Shown: piece by piece, positions 1 through 8,319 of the stretch
Layout: the number at the start of each line of letters is the position of its first letter
How positions within the stretch are numbered: the first letter of the stretch is position 1
DNA from: Clostridium aestuarii
GTDB lineage: Bacteria > Bacillota > Clostridia > Clostridiales > Clostridiaceae
Reading direction: 5' to 3'
Length of the DNA: 64,000 nt
Assembly: GCF_026735135.1 (NCBI RefSeq)
Contig: NZ_JAPQER010000002.1
Coordinates: 310,001 to 374,000, forward strand
The notes under the pieces: generated by a model
Told to the model about the DNA's origin: nothing
Database searches by the model: none
Seen by the model: only the letters and a program-made list of their open reading frames with translations
Position numbers and translations under genes: made by a program

Positions 1-713
1 CAATAGCCTTAGGGTTAGCAAGCAAAGGCAAAAAGGTTCATCTTACAACCACAGACCCAGCGGCTCATTTAAAGTTTGTTTTAGATGAAAATTTAGGAAT
101 TACGCTTAGTAGTATAGATGAGAAAGAAGAATTAGCAAAATATAGAGAAGAAGTACTTAGTAAAGCCAGCGAGACTATGAGTGAAGAAGATATTGAGTAT
201 ATAGAAGAAGACTTGAGGTCACCATGTACTCAAGAAATAGCAGTATTTAGAGCTTTTGCAGAAATAGTTAAAAGATCAGAAAATGAAGTGGTGGTAATTG
301 ATACTGCTCCTACAGGTCATACTTTATTACTTTTAGATTCAACTCAAAGCTATAATAAAGAAATACAGCGTTCTCAAGGAGATATACCAGAGTCAGTTAA
401 GAATCTATTACCTAAACTAAGAAATGAAGAACATACAGAGGTTATTATTGTAACTCTTGCAGAAACCACACCAGTTTATGAAGCCATGAGATTACAGGAA
501 GATTTAAAAAGAGCAGGTATTCACAGCAAATGGTGGGTAATTAATTCTAGTATGTATGCTACTAATACAACTAATGAAATATTAAAAGCTAAGGCAAGCA
601 ATGAAATTCAGTGGATTAATAAGGTAAATGAAATATCTAATGGTAAGTTTGCAGTTATTGAATGGAAGGCAGAAGAAGTAAAAGGTGAAAAGCTTAGTGA
701 ACTATTAAGATAA
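1..713 (+). CDS. arsA: Arsenite-transporting ATPase ArsA, C-terminal part (5' truncated by window edge)
   Basis: The open frame enters from position 3 and gives 236 residues; the true start lies before the window. ArsA is the cytosolic ATPase that drives arsenite efflux, delivering it to ArsB. The fragment has a TTTDPAAHL motif near its start, the DTAPTGHT signature of ArsA ATPases, and EDLRSPCTQEIAVF, which matches the region holding the metalloid-binding cysteine of the second (A2) half of ArsA. The missing part includes the Walker A loop and possibly a whole A1 half. An internal ATG at 177 is not the start, because the family motif is encoded upstream of it. An ars operon probably lies to the left of the window. 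Confidence 0.9.
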   Translation, partial: IALGLASKGKKVHLTTTDPAAHLKFVLDENLGITLSSIDEKEELAKYREEVLSKASETMSEEDIEYIEEDLRSPCTQEIAVFRAFAEIVKRSENEVVVIDTAPTGHTLLLLDSTQSYNKEIQRSQGDIPESVKNLLPKLRNEEHTEVIIVTLAETTPVYEAMRLQEDLKRAGIHSKWWVINSSMYATNTTNEILKAKASNEIQWINKVNEISNGKFAVIEWKAEEVKGEKLSELLR

Positions 714-835
714 AGATATATCTTATTAATGAAAATTTTTATTATTTGACAAAATAACACATATTTCTACATTGAAATATGATACAATTCATATAAAGAA
801 AATTTAGTAAACATTTAATATAAGGATGTGGCATT

Positions 836-1051
836 ATGAGTTTTTTATGCAGTAATTGTGATTTGAATTATAATATAGAAGAGGGTAAGGAGAAATTAAA
901 CAATATTATAGTTGAAAAAAAGCAAAATTTAGTAGATGATAAAGTAATTAAATTAAGTCAACTATTGGATGATTTAGTATATAAGTGTGTTGTGTGTAAA
1001 AACAATTTAAATGTTATATCAAATTTGAAATTAAGTTTAAAAGATATATAA
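836..1051 (+). CDS. Spo0E-like sporulation regulatory protein (aspartyl-phosphate phosphatase family)
   Basis: A 71-residue protein with the hallmarks of Spo0E-like phosphatases: an amphipathic helix (IEEGKEKLNNIIVEK) followed by a helix carrying LSQLLDDLV, the SQxLD signature. Family members dephosphorylate Spo0A~P and delay sporulation. Four cysteines, CxxC near the N-terminus (residues 5 and 8) and CVVC (residues 51-54), suggest a metal site, which is unusual for the canonical protein. The ATG has a GGATG-type ribosome binding site 8 bases upstream, and a TTGACA box lies about 90 bases upstream. The assignment rests on the helix motif only. Confidence 0.65.
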   Translation: MSFLCSNCDLNYNIEEGKEKLNNIIVEKKQNLVDDKVIKLSQLLDDLVYKCVVCKNNLNVISNLKLSLKDI

Positions 1052-1122
1052 AGACTTAGTTTTAGCGAGAATAAATTAATATCTTTATAAAAATTCATAG
1101 TAAAAAGGTAGTTGATATAGAA

Positions 1123-2079
1123 GTGGAAAAACAATTTAAGAGAATAGGAACGCATGATGGAAAATTTCATGCTGATGAAGTTATGGCAACAGCTATACTA
1201 AATGAGATTTTCATAACAGAATTGACAAGAACAAGAGATAAAAAAATACTAGATGGATTGGATATAGTATATGATGTCAATGGTGGAGAACTAGATCATC
1301 ATGGTATTGACAAAGTACTTAGAGAAGATGGCATACCATATTCATCTTGTGGGCTTGTATGGAATAAGTTTGGAAGAGATGTAATAAGTTTTAAGGATCA
1401 AGCTTTAAATGAAGAGGAAATTGATGATGTTTTTAAATTTATTGATAGAAACTTAATTGAAGGAATAGATGCTTTAGATAATGGTATATGGATAGATAAA
1501 TCAGAAGTTCCTTTGATGAATATTTCCTCGATTTTATCAGGATTTAATCCAGTATGGTATGAGAAAAATAATGAAAACAAGAATTTTAATAAAGCAGTTG
1601 AATTTGCAGCATCAATTTTAAATAATAAAATAAACTTTAAAATATCTGTACTTAAAGCTAAAGAGAAGGTAATAAAAGCTTATGAAACTAGGGAAATTCC
1701 GCAAGTTGTTATACTTGATACATATTGTCCATATATAGAAGCACTTAAGGAAACTGATAAAGATGAGGAAATATTGTTTGTAATTTTTAAAACAAAAACT
1801 AATTATCTTATACAGACTGTAAGAGGAAAAGATGGCGAAGATAGAAAGAAACTCCCTAAAGCGTGGCTAGGTAAAAGAGATGAAGAACTTGCAAAAGTGA
1901 CAGGAGTTAGTGATGCAATATTCTGTCATACTGGAAGATTCATTGCAGCAGCTAGCTCATTAGAAGGAATTAAGAAATTAGCACAAATTGCAATAGATGA
2001 GTGTCATGAGCCTTATAAGCATGAAAATATAATAGCTAAAATTATAAAAAGTGTAAGAAAATTATTTGTAAGAAAATAA
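1123..2079 (+). CDS. MYG1 family protein (DHH-like metal-dependent phosphoesterase/exonuclease)
   Basis: A 318-residue protein that starts at GTG. The N-terminal GTHDGKFHADEVMA motif and the downstream GGELDHHG are diagnostic of the MYG1 (UPF0160) family, relatives of DHH phosphoesterases. Eukaryotic MYG1 is a 3'-5' RNA exonuclease; the bacterial role is not established. Length is typical of the family. The last codons and the stop overlap the left arm of a long hairpin. The ribosome binding site before the GTG is weak (AAAGGTAG), but no better start keeps the conserved motif. Confidence 0.85.
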   Translation: MEKQFKRIGTHDGKFHADEVMATAILNEIFITELTRTRDKKILDGLDIVYDVNGGELDHHGIDKVLREDGIPYSSCGLVWNKFGRDVISFKDQALNEEEIDDVFKFIDRNLIEGIDALDNGIWIDKSEVPLMNISSILSGFNPVWYEKNNENKNFNKAVEFAASILNNKINFKISVLKAKEKVIKAYETREIPQVVILDTYCPYIEALKETDKDEEILFVIFKTKTNYLIQTVRGKDGEDRKKLPKAWLGKRDEELAKVTGVSDAIFCHTGRFIAAASSLEGIKKLAQIAIDECHEPYKHENIIAKIIKSVRKLFVRK

Positions 2080-2094
2080 ATTTCTTACACTTTT
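2047..2094 (+). terminator. Intrinsic terminator of the MYG1 gene
   Basis: A 14-base perfect inverted repeat (AAAAGTGTAAGAAA at 2047-2060 and its complement at 2081-2094), ending in a T-run. The left arm lies inside the 3' end of the coding sequence. Confidence 0.65.
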
Positions 2095-2318
2095 GATTAA
2101 AAACTAGAAATTTATTATTAAGATTTCTTGAAATTAAGGATTTTAAGGCTAAATTTGTGTATATTAGCTTAATTTGTAGATATATATTCACAATTAGTGT
2201 TATAATAAACAAATGGTCATTGTGCATATAATATAAAATATATTATTAGAGTGAATTGATGATTTCACATATAATTAAGCAATAATGATTAAATAAATAT
2301 GTAAAGAGAGAAATGTAG

Positions 2319-2738
2319 ATGGAATTTGAAAATTTAGAAAAAAAAATAAATAGGTTAGATAAGGATATTGAAGCTTTAAGAAGAGTTAAACGGTATTTGT
2401 CAAACAAAGATGAAATCAATGAAATAAGTGATGTGTTAAATAAGGAAAGACAAATATATGCGGATGAATTTTATTTAGGAGATGGAAAGGCCTATATAGA
2501 ATGCATAGCAATTATAGAGGAATTAATCGATAAGGAATTAGGTAAGGAAGAGCAAATAGAATTATTAGATAAGATAAAAGAAATATACGGAAGAAAATCA
2601 CCAAAAATAAATAAGAAAAGTTATGGCGTTAATGCGTGGCTTAAATTTCTAGATGTTGAGTGTGAGTGGATTGAAAACACAAATAGTGATTGGGCGAAAC
2701 TAATTATAAAAGAGGTTACACCAAGAAGTCATAATTAA
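2319..2738 (+). CDS. Hypothetical protein, charged, helical
   Basis: A 139-residue protein that I do not recognise. It opens with a heptad-rich helix (MEFENLEKKINRLDKDIEAL) and is acidic and lysine-rich, with no signal peptide or membrane segment. The C-terminal half has aromatic residues (WLKFLDVECEWIENTNSDW), suggesting a folded domain. It has an AGAGAG ribosome binding site before ATG 2319 and a promoter-like TATAAT about 110 bases upstream. It stands alone between two terminators. Confidence 0.6.
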   Translation: MEFENLEKKINRLDKDIEALRRVKRYLSNKDEINEISDVLNKERQIYADEFYLGDGKAYIECIAIIEELIDKELGKEEQIELLDKIKEIYGRKSPKINKKSYGVNAWLKFLDVECEWIENTNSDWAKLIIKEVTPRSHN

Positions 2739-3035
2739 AGCATCTAGAGTTTTGAATATTTTAGAAGAGTTTAGAAAATATAATATGTAAATAAGATTTA
2801 AAAAGTATTGGTTTAGACTGATACTTTTTATTTTTTAGTCTTGAGTTTAGAGTTGAAAGAAGAACTTTATAAGTTGAATATAGTCTTTACAAAACTATAT
2901 ATTCAGAGTATAATTAAATTTTGTGTACAATTATAACAATCTTATCATATCTCATATAAATTATACAATAATTTTATCATAAAGATAGTAAGGATGTCAA
3001 TGATTTTCACAAAAAAATTATAAGGAAGTGGTCAA
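2739..3035. other. Intergenic region before helD
   Basis: About 300 AT-rich bases holding one terminator (2800-2836) and, at the right end, the very strong ribosome binding site AAGGAAGTGGTC for the HelD gene. No open frame, repeat or RNA motif was recognised in the rest. Confidence 0.5.
2800..2836 (+). terminator. Intrinsic terminator
   Basis: AAAAAGTAT at 2800-2808 pairs with ATACTTTTT at 2821-2829 across a 12-base loop, followed by ATTTTTT. Confidence 0.7.
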
Positions 3036-5228
3036 ATTAATACTTTTAATGGAATCCAAAAAGAAGAACTAGTTTATCTTGAAAAAGTTATATTTACCAT
3101 TAAATCTGAACTTGAAAAAGAAAAAGAGGCTTTAAATACAAAACGAAGTAAGACTATAGCTTCAAGAAAAGAAATGTGGGAAGAAAGTGCGCATGCTTCC
3201 GAGGAATTTGCAAGAATATCAGAGATGAACCAATATTTAAGTGAAGTTAATACAAAAACAAGAGATTATATAAGTACAGAAAAAAGAATTGATAGATATA
3301 ATAAGATGATTAAATCTCCTTACTTTGGAAGAGTTGATTTTGGTGAAAATGGTTTTAATATTGTAGATAAAATTTACATTGGAGTATATAATCTTATGGA
3401 TACAAGAACTGATGATATTTTTGTATATGATTGGCGTTCACCTATAGCAAGTATATTTTATAGAAATGAATTAGGAAAAGGATCTTATAAATCACCAGCA
3501 GGTATAATTTATGGCAATGTTTTATTAAAAAGGCAGTATGAAATTGAAGACTCAAAGCTTAAGTACTTTTTTGATAGTAGTATAAAAATAAATGATGAAA
3601 TACTTCAAGAAGTATTAAGTAGAAATGCTTCTTCGAAAATGAAAAGTATCATTCAAACAATTCAGAAAGAACAAGATATTATCATAAGAGATACTGAAAA
3701 TGACCTTTTGATTGTTCAGGGTGTTGCGGGAAGCGGAAAAACATCTATTGCACTTCATAGAATAGCATTTTTGCTTTATGAAGGATTGAGTTCAAAGTTA
3801 AATATAAATGATATTATGATAATTTCTCCAAATTCTATATTTAGTAAATATATTTCTGATGTACTTCCAGAGCTTGGTGAGGAAAATGTAGAGCAGTTAA
3901 TCTTTGATGATTTTGTTAAAGGTGAGAAAAGGCAAAAACAGATGGAAAACCTCATAACATTGCAAGGAAGTGATAAGTTTGAGATAAAGCTTGAAAGTAT
4001 AAAATTCAAAGGGTCAAATGAATTTGTAAAAATACTAGATAGGTTGCTTAAATATTGTGAGAGAAAATTAATTCCATTTAAAGATGTGTACTATCATGGA
4101 AAAACAATTCAAACAGGACAGGAATTAAAAAACATATTTCTTAATAATAAAATTAATATTCCTATAGCTAAAAGGCTAACGAGAATAGAGAATATGATAT
4201 TAAATAAGATTTATCCACTAAGAAAGAAAAGACTTGAAATGATTGAGAAGGTTGTGGAAAGAACTACAGAAAATCATATGCTTGAGATAAAATCTTTCAG
4301 CAGACTTATAGCTATTAAAGAAGCTGGTAAGTTTATGAAGTATATTCACAGATTTACTGAAGTAGATTATATGGAAGTATATAAATTGCTTTTTAAGGAT
4401 AAAATTTTATTTTTAAAATTATCTAAAGGTATAAAATTACCAGAAAATATAGATGAAATTATATTTGAAACAAATAAAAAACTTAATAAAGGAAATGTAT
4501 CCTATGAAGATGCTGCTGCACTTTTATATATTAAGATTAACATGGAAGGTGATGAGAAATTTAGGGAAATTAAACAAGTGGTAATAGATGAGGCTCAGGA
4601 TTATTATCCAATACATTATCATATTTTTAAACTTTTATTTAAAAATGCAAGATATACTGTATTGGGCGATTTTAATCAAACTCTTGAAAAACATGGAGAG
4701 AAGAATTTATATGATTGTGTAGAAGAGATACTTCATAAAAAAAAGTCGGTAAAAATTACTTTAAACAAAGGGTATAGATCTTCTTTTGAAATTAATAATT
4801 TTAATCAAAGATTGCTTAGTAATAGTCAAGAGATTGTATCTTTTGAAAGACATGAGACAGCTCCAAAAGTTAAATACATAGATAATTTAACTGAGCTTAA
4901 TAAAATGATTTATCAAGATATAGCTAAATTTTATGAAATGGGATATAAGTCTATAGCTATAATATGTAAAAATGAAAAAGAGGCAAAAAATATACAAGAC
5001 AGACTAGGATGTAGTATTGATATAAAGATCTTAGTTACACCTTCTTATTTAGCAAAAGGTTTAGAATTTGATGTAGTACTTATATATAATGTTTCAAAAG
5101 AAAACTATAAAAGTGATTTTGATAAAAGGCTTCTTTATGTAGCTTGCACAAGAGCATTACATCAATTGGTTTTATACTATACGGGGGAGAAGAGTGAATT
5201 TATTAAGTTGAAAGATTTTCTTGGGTAA
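3036..5228 (+). CDS. helD: HelD-like RNA polymerase recycling motor ATPase (UvrD/Rep-like SF1)
   Basis: HelD binds stalled RNA polymerase and uses ATP to release it from nucleic acid. The SF1 motifs are all visible: Walker A GVAGSGKTS (near residue 228), Walker B VVIDEAQD (near 515), LNKGYRS, KGLEFDVV and YVACTRA. No ATG, GTG or TTG occurs in frame between the in-frame stop at 3021 and ATG 3174, yet that stretch encodes the conserved antiparallel coiled coil (EELVYLEKVIFTIKSELEK, then RKEMWEE). A near-perfect Shine-Dalgarno sequence, AAGGAAGTGGTC at 3022-3033, sits just before ATT 3036, so I place the start there (730 residues). Starting at ATG 3174 would remove most of the secondary-channel arm. 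Confidence 0.85.
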   Translation: MNTFNGIQKEELVYLEKVIFTIKSELEKEKEALNTKRSKTIASRKEMWEESAHASEEFARISEMNQYLSEVNTKTRDYISTEKRIDRYNKMIKSPYFGRVDFGENGFNIVDKIYIGVYNLMDTRTDDIFVYDWRSPIASIFYRNELGKGSYKSPAGIIYGNVLLKRQYEIEDSKLKYFFDSSIKINDEILQEVLSRNASSKMKSIIQTIQKEQDIIIRDTENDLLIVQGVAGSGKTSIALHRIAFLLYEGLSSKLNINDIMIISPNSIFSKYISDVLPELGEENVEQLIFDDFVKGEKRQKQMENLITLQGSDKFEIKLESIKFKGSNEFVKILDRLLKYCERKLIPFKDVYYHGKTIQTGQELKNIFLNNKINIPIAKRLTRIENMILNKIYPLRKKRLEMIEKVVERTTENHMLEIKSFSRLIAIKEAGKFMKYIHRFTEVDYMEVYKLLFKDKILFLKLSKGIKLPENIDEIIFETNKKLNKGNVSYEDAAALLYIKINMEGDEKFREIKQVVIDEAQDYYPIHYHIFKLLFKNARYTVLGDFNQTLEKHGEKNLYDCVEEILHKKKSVKITLNKGYRSSFEINNFNQRLLSNSQEIVSFERHETAPKVKYIDNLTELNKMIYQDIAKFYEMGYKSIAIICKNEKEAKNIQDRLGCSIDIKILVTPSYLAKGLEFDVVLIYNVSKENYKSDFDKRLLYVACTRALHQLVLYYTGEKSEFIKLKDFLG

Positions 5229-5239
5229 AGAATATAAAA

Positions 5240-5305
5240 AATCTGTTGATAAAGTATGTTTATCAACAGATTGACCTAAAGATGACTCTTTAGGTTCTTT
5301 TATTT
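5240..5305. terminator. Double-hairpin bidirectional terminator between helD and gerW
   Basis: Two stem-loops in a row. The first is a 14-bp perfect stem (5240-5253 with 5259-5272). The second pairs ACCTAAAG at 5274-5281 with CTTTAGGT at 5288-5295, followed by TCTTTTATTT. A T-run on the opposite strand (complement of 5236-5240) serves the converging gerW gene. Confidence 0.8.
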
Positions 5306-5382
5306 ACATAAAACCTTAATAAATCATATTTTCATAAAAATAAGTGTTAGAATAACTCTATTATATCCACATTACATATTAA

Positions 5383-5859
5383 TTATTTATTTTGTTTTTG
5401 TTGATTTTGAGCCTTGTTTTGTGGTTGTTGAGCCATGTTTTGTTGTTGGTTTTGAGCTTGGTTTTGTTGTTGGTTTTGACCCATATTTTGTGGTTGAGCG
5501 CCTTGTTTAAAATTATTTATCATTTCAGGGACTTTATCCACTAAGGTAGTCATGATATTATTATCATTTGGTAAATTATTAACATTACCTTTTGCATTTA
5601 CTGGAAGCATAGAAACAGAATCTTTATTTATAACTACAACAGCATTAGTTTTTATTTTAGCTCCTAAACCAAGTCCAGTTCCTTCATTTGTAGTAACAGG
5701 TGGTTTTTTACTTGTTCCACTTCCATAACCTACTGTAACTGAGATAACAGGAACTAAAGTTTTATCAGCTACGTTAACAGGAGCACCCATAAAAGACTCT
5801 GTTTTCATTAAGTTTTGTAAATCTGTAAATAGGGTATCAACATTTTGAATATCTTGCAT
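5383..5859 (-). CDS. gerW: GerW family sporulation protein (YtfJ)
   Basis: A 158-residue cytosolic spore protein needed for normal germination in Bacillus. The sequence shows the family core: LMKTESFMGAPV, VGYGSGTS, GLGLGAKI and AVVVINKDSVSMLPV. The C-terminal 45 residues are a low-complexity Q/N tail built from repeats of NQQQNQAQ type, longer than in the Bacillus protein and probably variable between strains. It has a perfect AAGGAGG ribosome binding site. It lies directly downstream of a DUF2953 membrane protein, as in the ytfI-ytfJ pair of B. subtilis, which supports both calls. Confidence 0.9.
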   Translation of the reverse strand: MQDIQNVDTLFTDLQNLMKTESFMGAPVNVADKTLVPVISVTVGYGSGTSKKPPVTTNEGTGLGLGAKIKTNAVVVINKDSVSMLPVNAKGNVNNLPNDNNIMTTLVDKVPEMINNFKQGAQPQNMGQNQQQNQAQNQQQNMAQQPQNKAQNQQKQNK

Positions 5860-5911
5860 AGTTAGTCCTCCTTAATTTTTTTATTATATTAATAAATTAA
5901 TATAAGCATTT

Positions 5912-6454
5912 TTATTTTTGGTAAATAACTTTATGTGATTTTACATATGATGACAATAATTTTATAATTGTTGAAACAATGTGTAATTTTATAATGCCAT
6001 TAACATTAAAATAATTATTTTCTGTAACAAAATTTGGATTATTACGTATATTTTTAAAATCTATTAACTTTGTAAATGAATTTATTATTCCATATATTAT
6101 TCCTGTTGTTGATGGATCTTTAAACCCATAAGAAGTATCAATATTAAAATAATATGGTTTAACTTGTCGTAAATAATATAATTTATTTTTATTATTTAAT
6201 TTTTTTGTCTTTTTGGCTTTTGCTTTTATAGGTTTTGCTAATACTTTTTTATTAAATAAATATAATGATAGAAAAATAATAGTGTTTTTATTTTGTATAC
6301 TTGCTTTTAAAAAAGGGTTTAACCAAGTTACTAAAATATGAAAGTCGAGATTTTCATCTGAATTAAATATAATTTTAAGTGGAACTATAGTTATTAAAAT
6401 TAATATTGTTAGAAAAATACATATTAAAAGCCAAACTAATATCACATTAAACAT
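5912..6454 (-). CDS. DUF2953 membrane-anchored protein (YtfI-like)
   Basis: A 180-residue protein with one strong N-terminal membrane segment (residues 5-30). A short soluble stretch and a very basic linker (KPIKAKAKKTKK) follow. The C-terminal part contains FNIDTSYGFKDPSTTGIIYG, typical of DUF2953 proteins. It is transcribed with gerW, which starts 53 bases downstream. The partnership suggests a role in the forespore or spore membrane; no catalytic residues are evident. Confidence 0.75.
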   Translation of the reverse strand: MFNVILVWLLICIFLTILILITIVPLKIIFNSDENLDFHILVTWLNPFLKASIQNKNTIIFLSLYLFNKKVLAKPIKAKAKKTKKLNNKNKLYYLRQVKPYYFNIDTSYGFKDPSTTGIIYGIINSFTKLIDFKNIRNNPNFVTENNYFNVNGIIKLHIVSTIIKLLSSYVKSHKVIYQK

Positions 6455-6738
6455 CTCCGTTTTGTATTTTCATATTAATAGTATTAGGTATTATTAATTT
6501 AAATATTTTATAAAACTAATGGTTAAAATCTTTATAATTTCTATAATAGTGAATAGATGGAATGTATGGTAGTAATACAAAAAACTGAATAAAAATTTTA
6601 ATATCATATATAAAGCAAGGTAAGAAATATATATATTATATAGAGATTCAAAAATGGTATAGCAAAGTAACAAAAGACAAATAAAGCTCGATGTTTTTTA
6701 TTTTTAGTAGCATATATTTATTCAGAGGAGGTAATCAT

Positions 6739-6918
6739 ATGGAGAAGAAAGATGTGCAAGAGATTATTCATAAAGAAATAGGAGAACCGCTACATGAATT
6801 AGCTAAAAGTTTTAGGAAAGAAAAAAAGAAACCAAATTATACAATAATTATTGTTTATATTATTTTGGGGATTTATTTAATATACACGTTTTATGGGTTA
6901 ACAAAATCAATACATTAA
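6739..6918 (+). CDS. Small single-pass membrane protein
   Basis: A 59-residue protein from ATG 6739, which has a strong GAGGAGGT site 6 bases upstream; the same frame is open upstream to 6691 but has no ribosome binding site there. An N-terminal charged amphipathic helix (EKKDVQEIIHKEIGEPLHELAK) is followed by a C-terminal membrane helix (YTIIIVYIILGIYLIYTFYG). It has no recognised family and probably sits with its N-terminus in the cytoplasm. Confidence 0.6.
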   Translation: MEKKDVQEIIHKEIGEPLHELAKSFRKEKKKPNYTIIIVYIILGIYLIYTFYGLTKSIH

Positions 6919-7026
6919 TTTAATATATTCTTAGTATACGGGCGAAAAATACATTCAGGCCTAGTTATATATTTTTAGACTTGAAACCTAAATTTTAATG
7001 TCTGGATCTTTTATTTTTTATAAGAT

Positions 7027-7063
7027 TACTTCACCTAGATTTTTGACAGTGAGGTATTTTTTT
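7027..7063 (+). terminator. Intrinsic terminator
   Basis: TACTTCAC at 7027-7034 pairs with GTGAGGTA at 7049-7056 (one G-T wobble), followed by seven T. It probably ends the transcript of the small membrane protein. Confidence 0.6.
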
Positions 7064-7179
7064 GTACTAAAATATAGTAATTAAAGGAGTTTTGATATAT
7101 TTATAGAATATATTATTTAATTCAAATTAATTTTTAAACGATTTAAATAAATCATTCAGCAAGAAAAGGAGGATTAGTA

Positions 7180-7479
7180 ATGCAAGTTGACGAATCTTTT
7201 AATTTTGTATCAGAAGACTTAAATAGTATTAATTTAGAAAATTACATAGGAAAAATTTTTAGACATTTTAAAGGAAATTTTTATCTATTACTACATATAG
7301 TTCAGCATACTGAAACAGGTGAATATTTAGTTGTTTATAAAGCACTATATGGTGATTGTAAAGCATATGCAAGACCTAAAGATATGTTTTTAAGTAAAGT
7401 GGATAAAAATAAATATCCTAATGCTAATCAAGAATATAGGTTTGAACCAATAGAAGTTGAAAGGGTAAACGAGGTTTAA
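7180..7479 (+). CDS. DUF1653 domain protein
   Basis: A 99-residue cytosolic protein. The DUF1653 pattern is clear: IGKIFRHFKGNFYLLLHIVQHTETGE is followed by LVVYKALYGDCKAYARPKDMF. The function of the domain is unknown. The ATG has a perfect AAAGGAGG site. It is monocistronic and ends in a very long terminator hairpin. Confidence 0.85.
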   Translation: MQVDESFNFVSEDLNSINLENYIGKIFRHFKGNFYLLLHIVQHTETGEYLVVYKALYGDCKAYARPKDMFLSKVDKNKYPNANQEYRFEPIEVERVNEV

Positions 7480-7483
7480 TACA

Positions 7484-7545
7484 TCAAAATAATCATAAAC
7501 AAAAATAGAGCCAGCAGGCTCTATTTTTGTTTATGATTATTTTGA
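7484..7545. terminator. 29-bp perfect inverted repeat, bidirectional terminator
   Basis: Positions 7484-7512 and 7517-7545 are perfect reverse complements around the tetraloop AGCA. The stem contains internal A and T runs, so it can work as a terminator for both converging genes. Confidence 0.85.
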
Positions 7546-7558
7546 ATACAATAGAAAT

Positions 7559-7897
7559 TTAGATTTTTTCGCTCAATGAATCAACATGGTCATTGGCTTC
7601 TTTTAATCCAACTCCAGTAGCCATTCTATATTTTTTTATTGCTTTAATTTTTTTCCCGTCTGTAATTAGTTTTATTAATTCAATATCCATATTTTGCAAT
7701 TCTGTGTCAGATAATTTAATTTCATTAGATTTATTGTTAGCTTTATAATTAGTTATACTTAAAATAAAATATAATGCTGCTAACGATATATATAGAATTC
7801 CCATATAATTTTTTTCTCCAATTAAGCTCATTATACCTGTAAATGAGAAACAAATGGCTGCAAAAAACCATAGTTTCCATACTTTTGATTTCAACAT
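7559..7897 (-). CDS. Membrane protein with a ribosomal L7/L12 C-terminal-like domain
   Basis: A 112-residue protein. The N-terminus has two membrane segments (WKLWFFAAICFSFTGIMSLI and MGILYISLAALYFILSI). The C-terminus reads KAIKKYRMATGVGLKEANDHVDSL, matching the L7/L12 C-terminal fold signature (K-A-I-K-x-R-x-x-T-G-x-G-L-K-E-A). In the ribosome this surface recruits GTPase factors; here it is tethered to the membrane and its role is unknown. It has an AAGGGAGG ribosome binding site. Confidence 0.7.
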   Translation of the reverse strand: MLKSKVWKLWFFAAICFSFTGIMSLIGEKNYMGILYISLAALYFILSITNYKANNKSNEIKLSDTELQNMDIELIKLITDGKKIKAIKKYRMATGVGLKEANDHVDSLSEKI

Positions 7898-8034
7898 ATA
7901 ATTCCTCCCTTTTAAAGTTCAATAATTTCATAATATCTTATGATTACGTCATAGATTACTTTTGTATATTATATCATTTAATTTAGAAAAGGAGATAGGG
8001 GAAAGATATATATACAAAGAAGGGTATTCCTACT

Positions 8035-8064
8035 TTGGACTTTTAAACCTTTTTATGGTAGAAT
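8035..8064 (+). promoter_or_regulatory. Sigma-A promoter of the riboswitch-Nudix transcript
   Basis: TTGGAC (8035-8040), an 18-base spacer and TAGAAT (8059-8064). The predicted start near 8071 leaves about 25 bases before the aptamer. Confidence 0.6.
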
Positions 8065-8094
8065 TTAAAAAATGATATAAAATATTTTTTATTG

Positions 8095-8260
8095 AACTGG
8101 GACTAGGTAGCTAGGGTTCCGCCTTAAAATATTAAGGGCTGAGACCAAGCGCTACATCTCTTGTTTTACAAGAGGCACCTATTGGAATAAAATGCCCGAG
8201 GGGGAAGGTTCAGCGTATTTCCTATACGCTGAATTCTTATCTTCTCGGGCTTGTTTTTTA
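8095..8260 (+). promoter_or_regulatory. ykkC-family riboswitch (subtype 2c-like, nucleoside-diphosphate type) with terminator
   Basis: The leader carries the conserved ykkC blocks CTAGGGTTCCG (8111-8121), GGCTGAGACC and, at the 3' side, AATAAAATGCCCGAGGGG (near 8187-8204). GCCCGAG at 8194-8200 also pairs with CTCGGGC at 8244-8250. That makes a long terminator with an inner perfect 10-bp hairpin (8209-8218 with 8224-8233), followed by TTGTTTTTT. Aptamer and terminator share this arm, so ligand binding should allow read-through. Subtype 1 senses guanidine, 2a ppGpp, 2b PRPP and 2c ADP/CDP diphosphates. Subtype 2c is the one known upstream of Nudix hydrolases, and a Nudix gene follows here. The subtype is inferred from that gene. 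Confidence 0.8.
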
Positions 8261-8319
8261 TTCTATAGGAATTTTTATGAATAAAATAAAAGAAGCTTTT
8301 TTATTAAGGAGGAGATATT

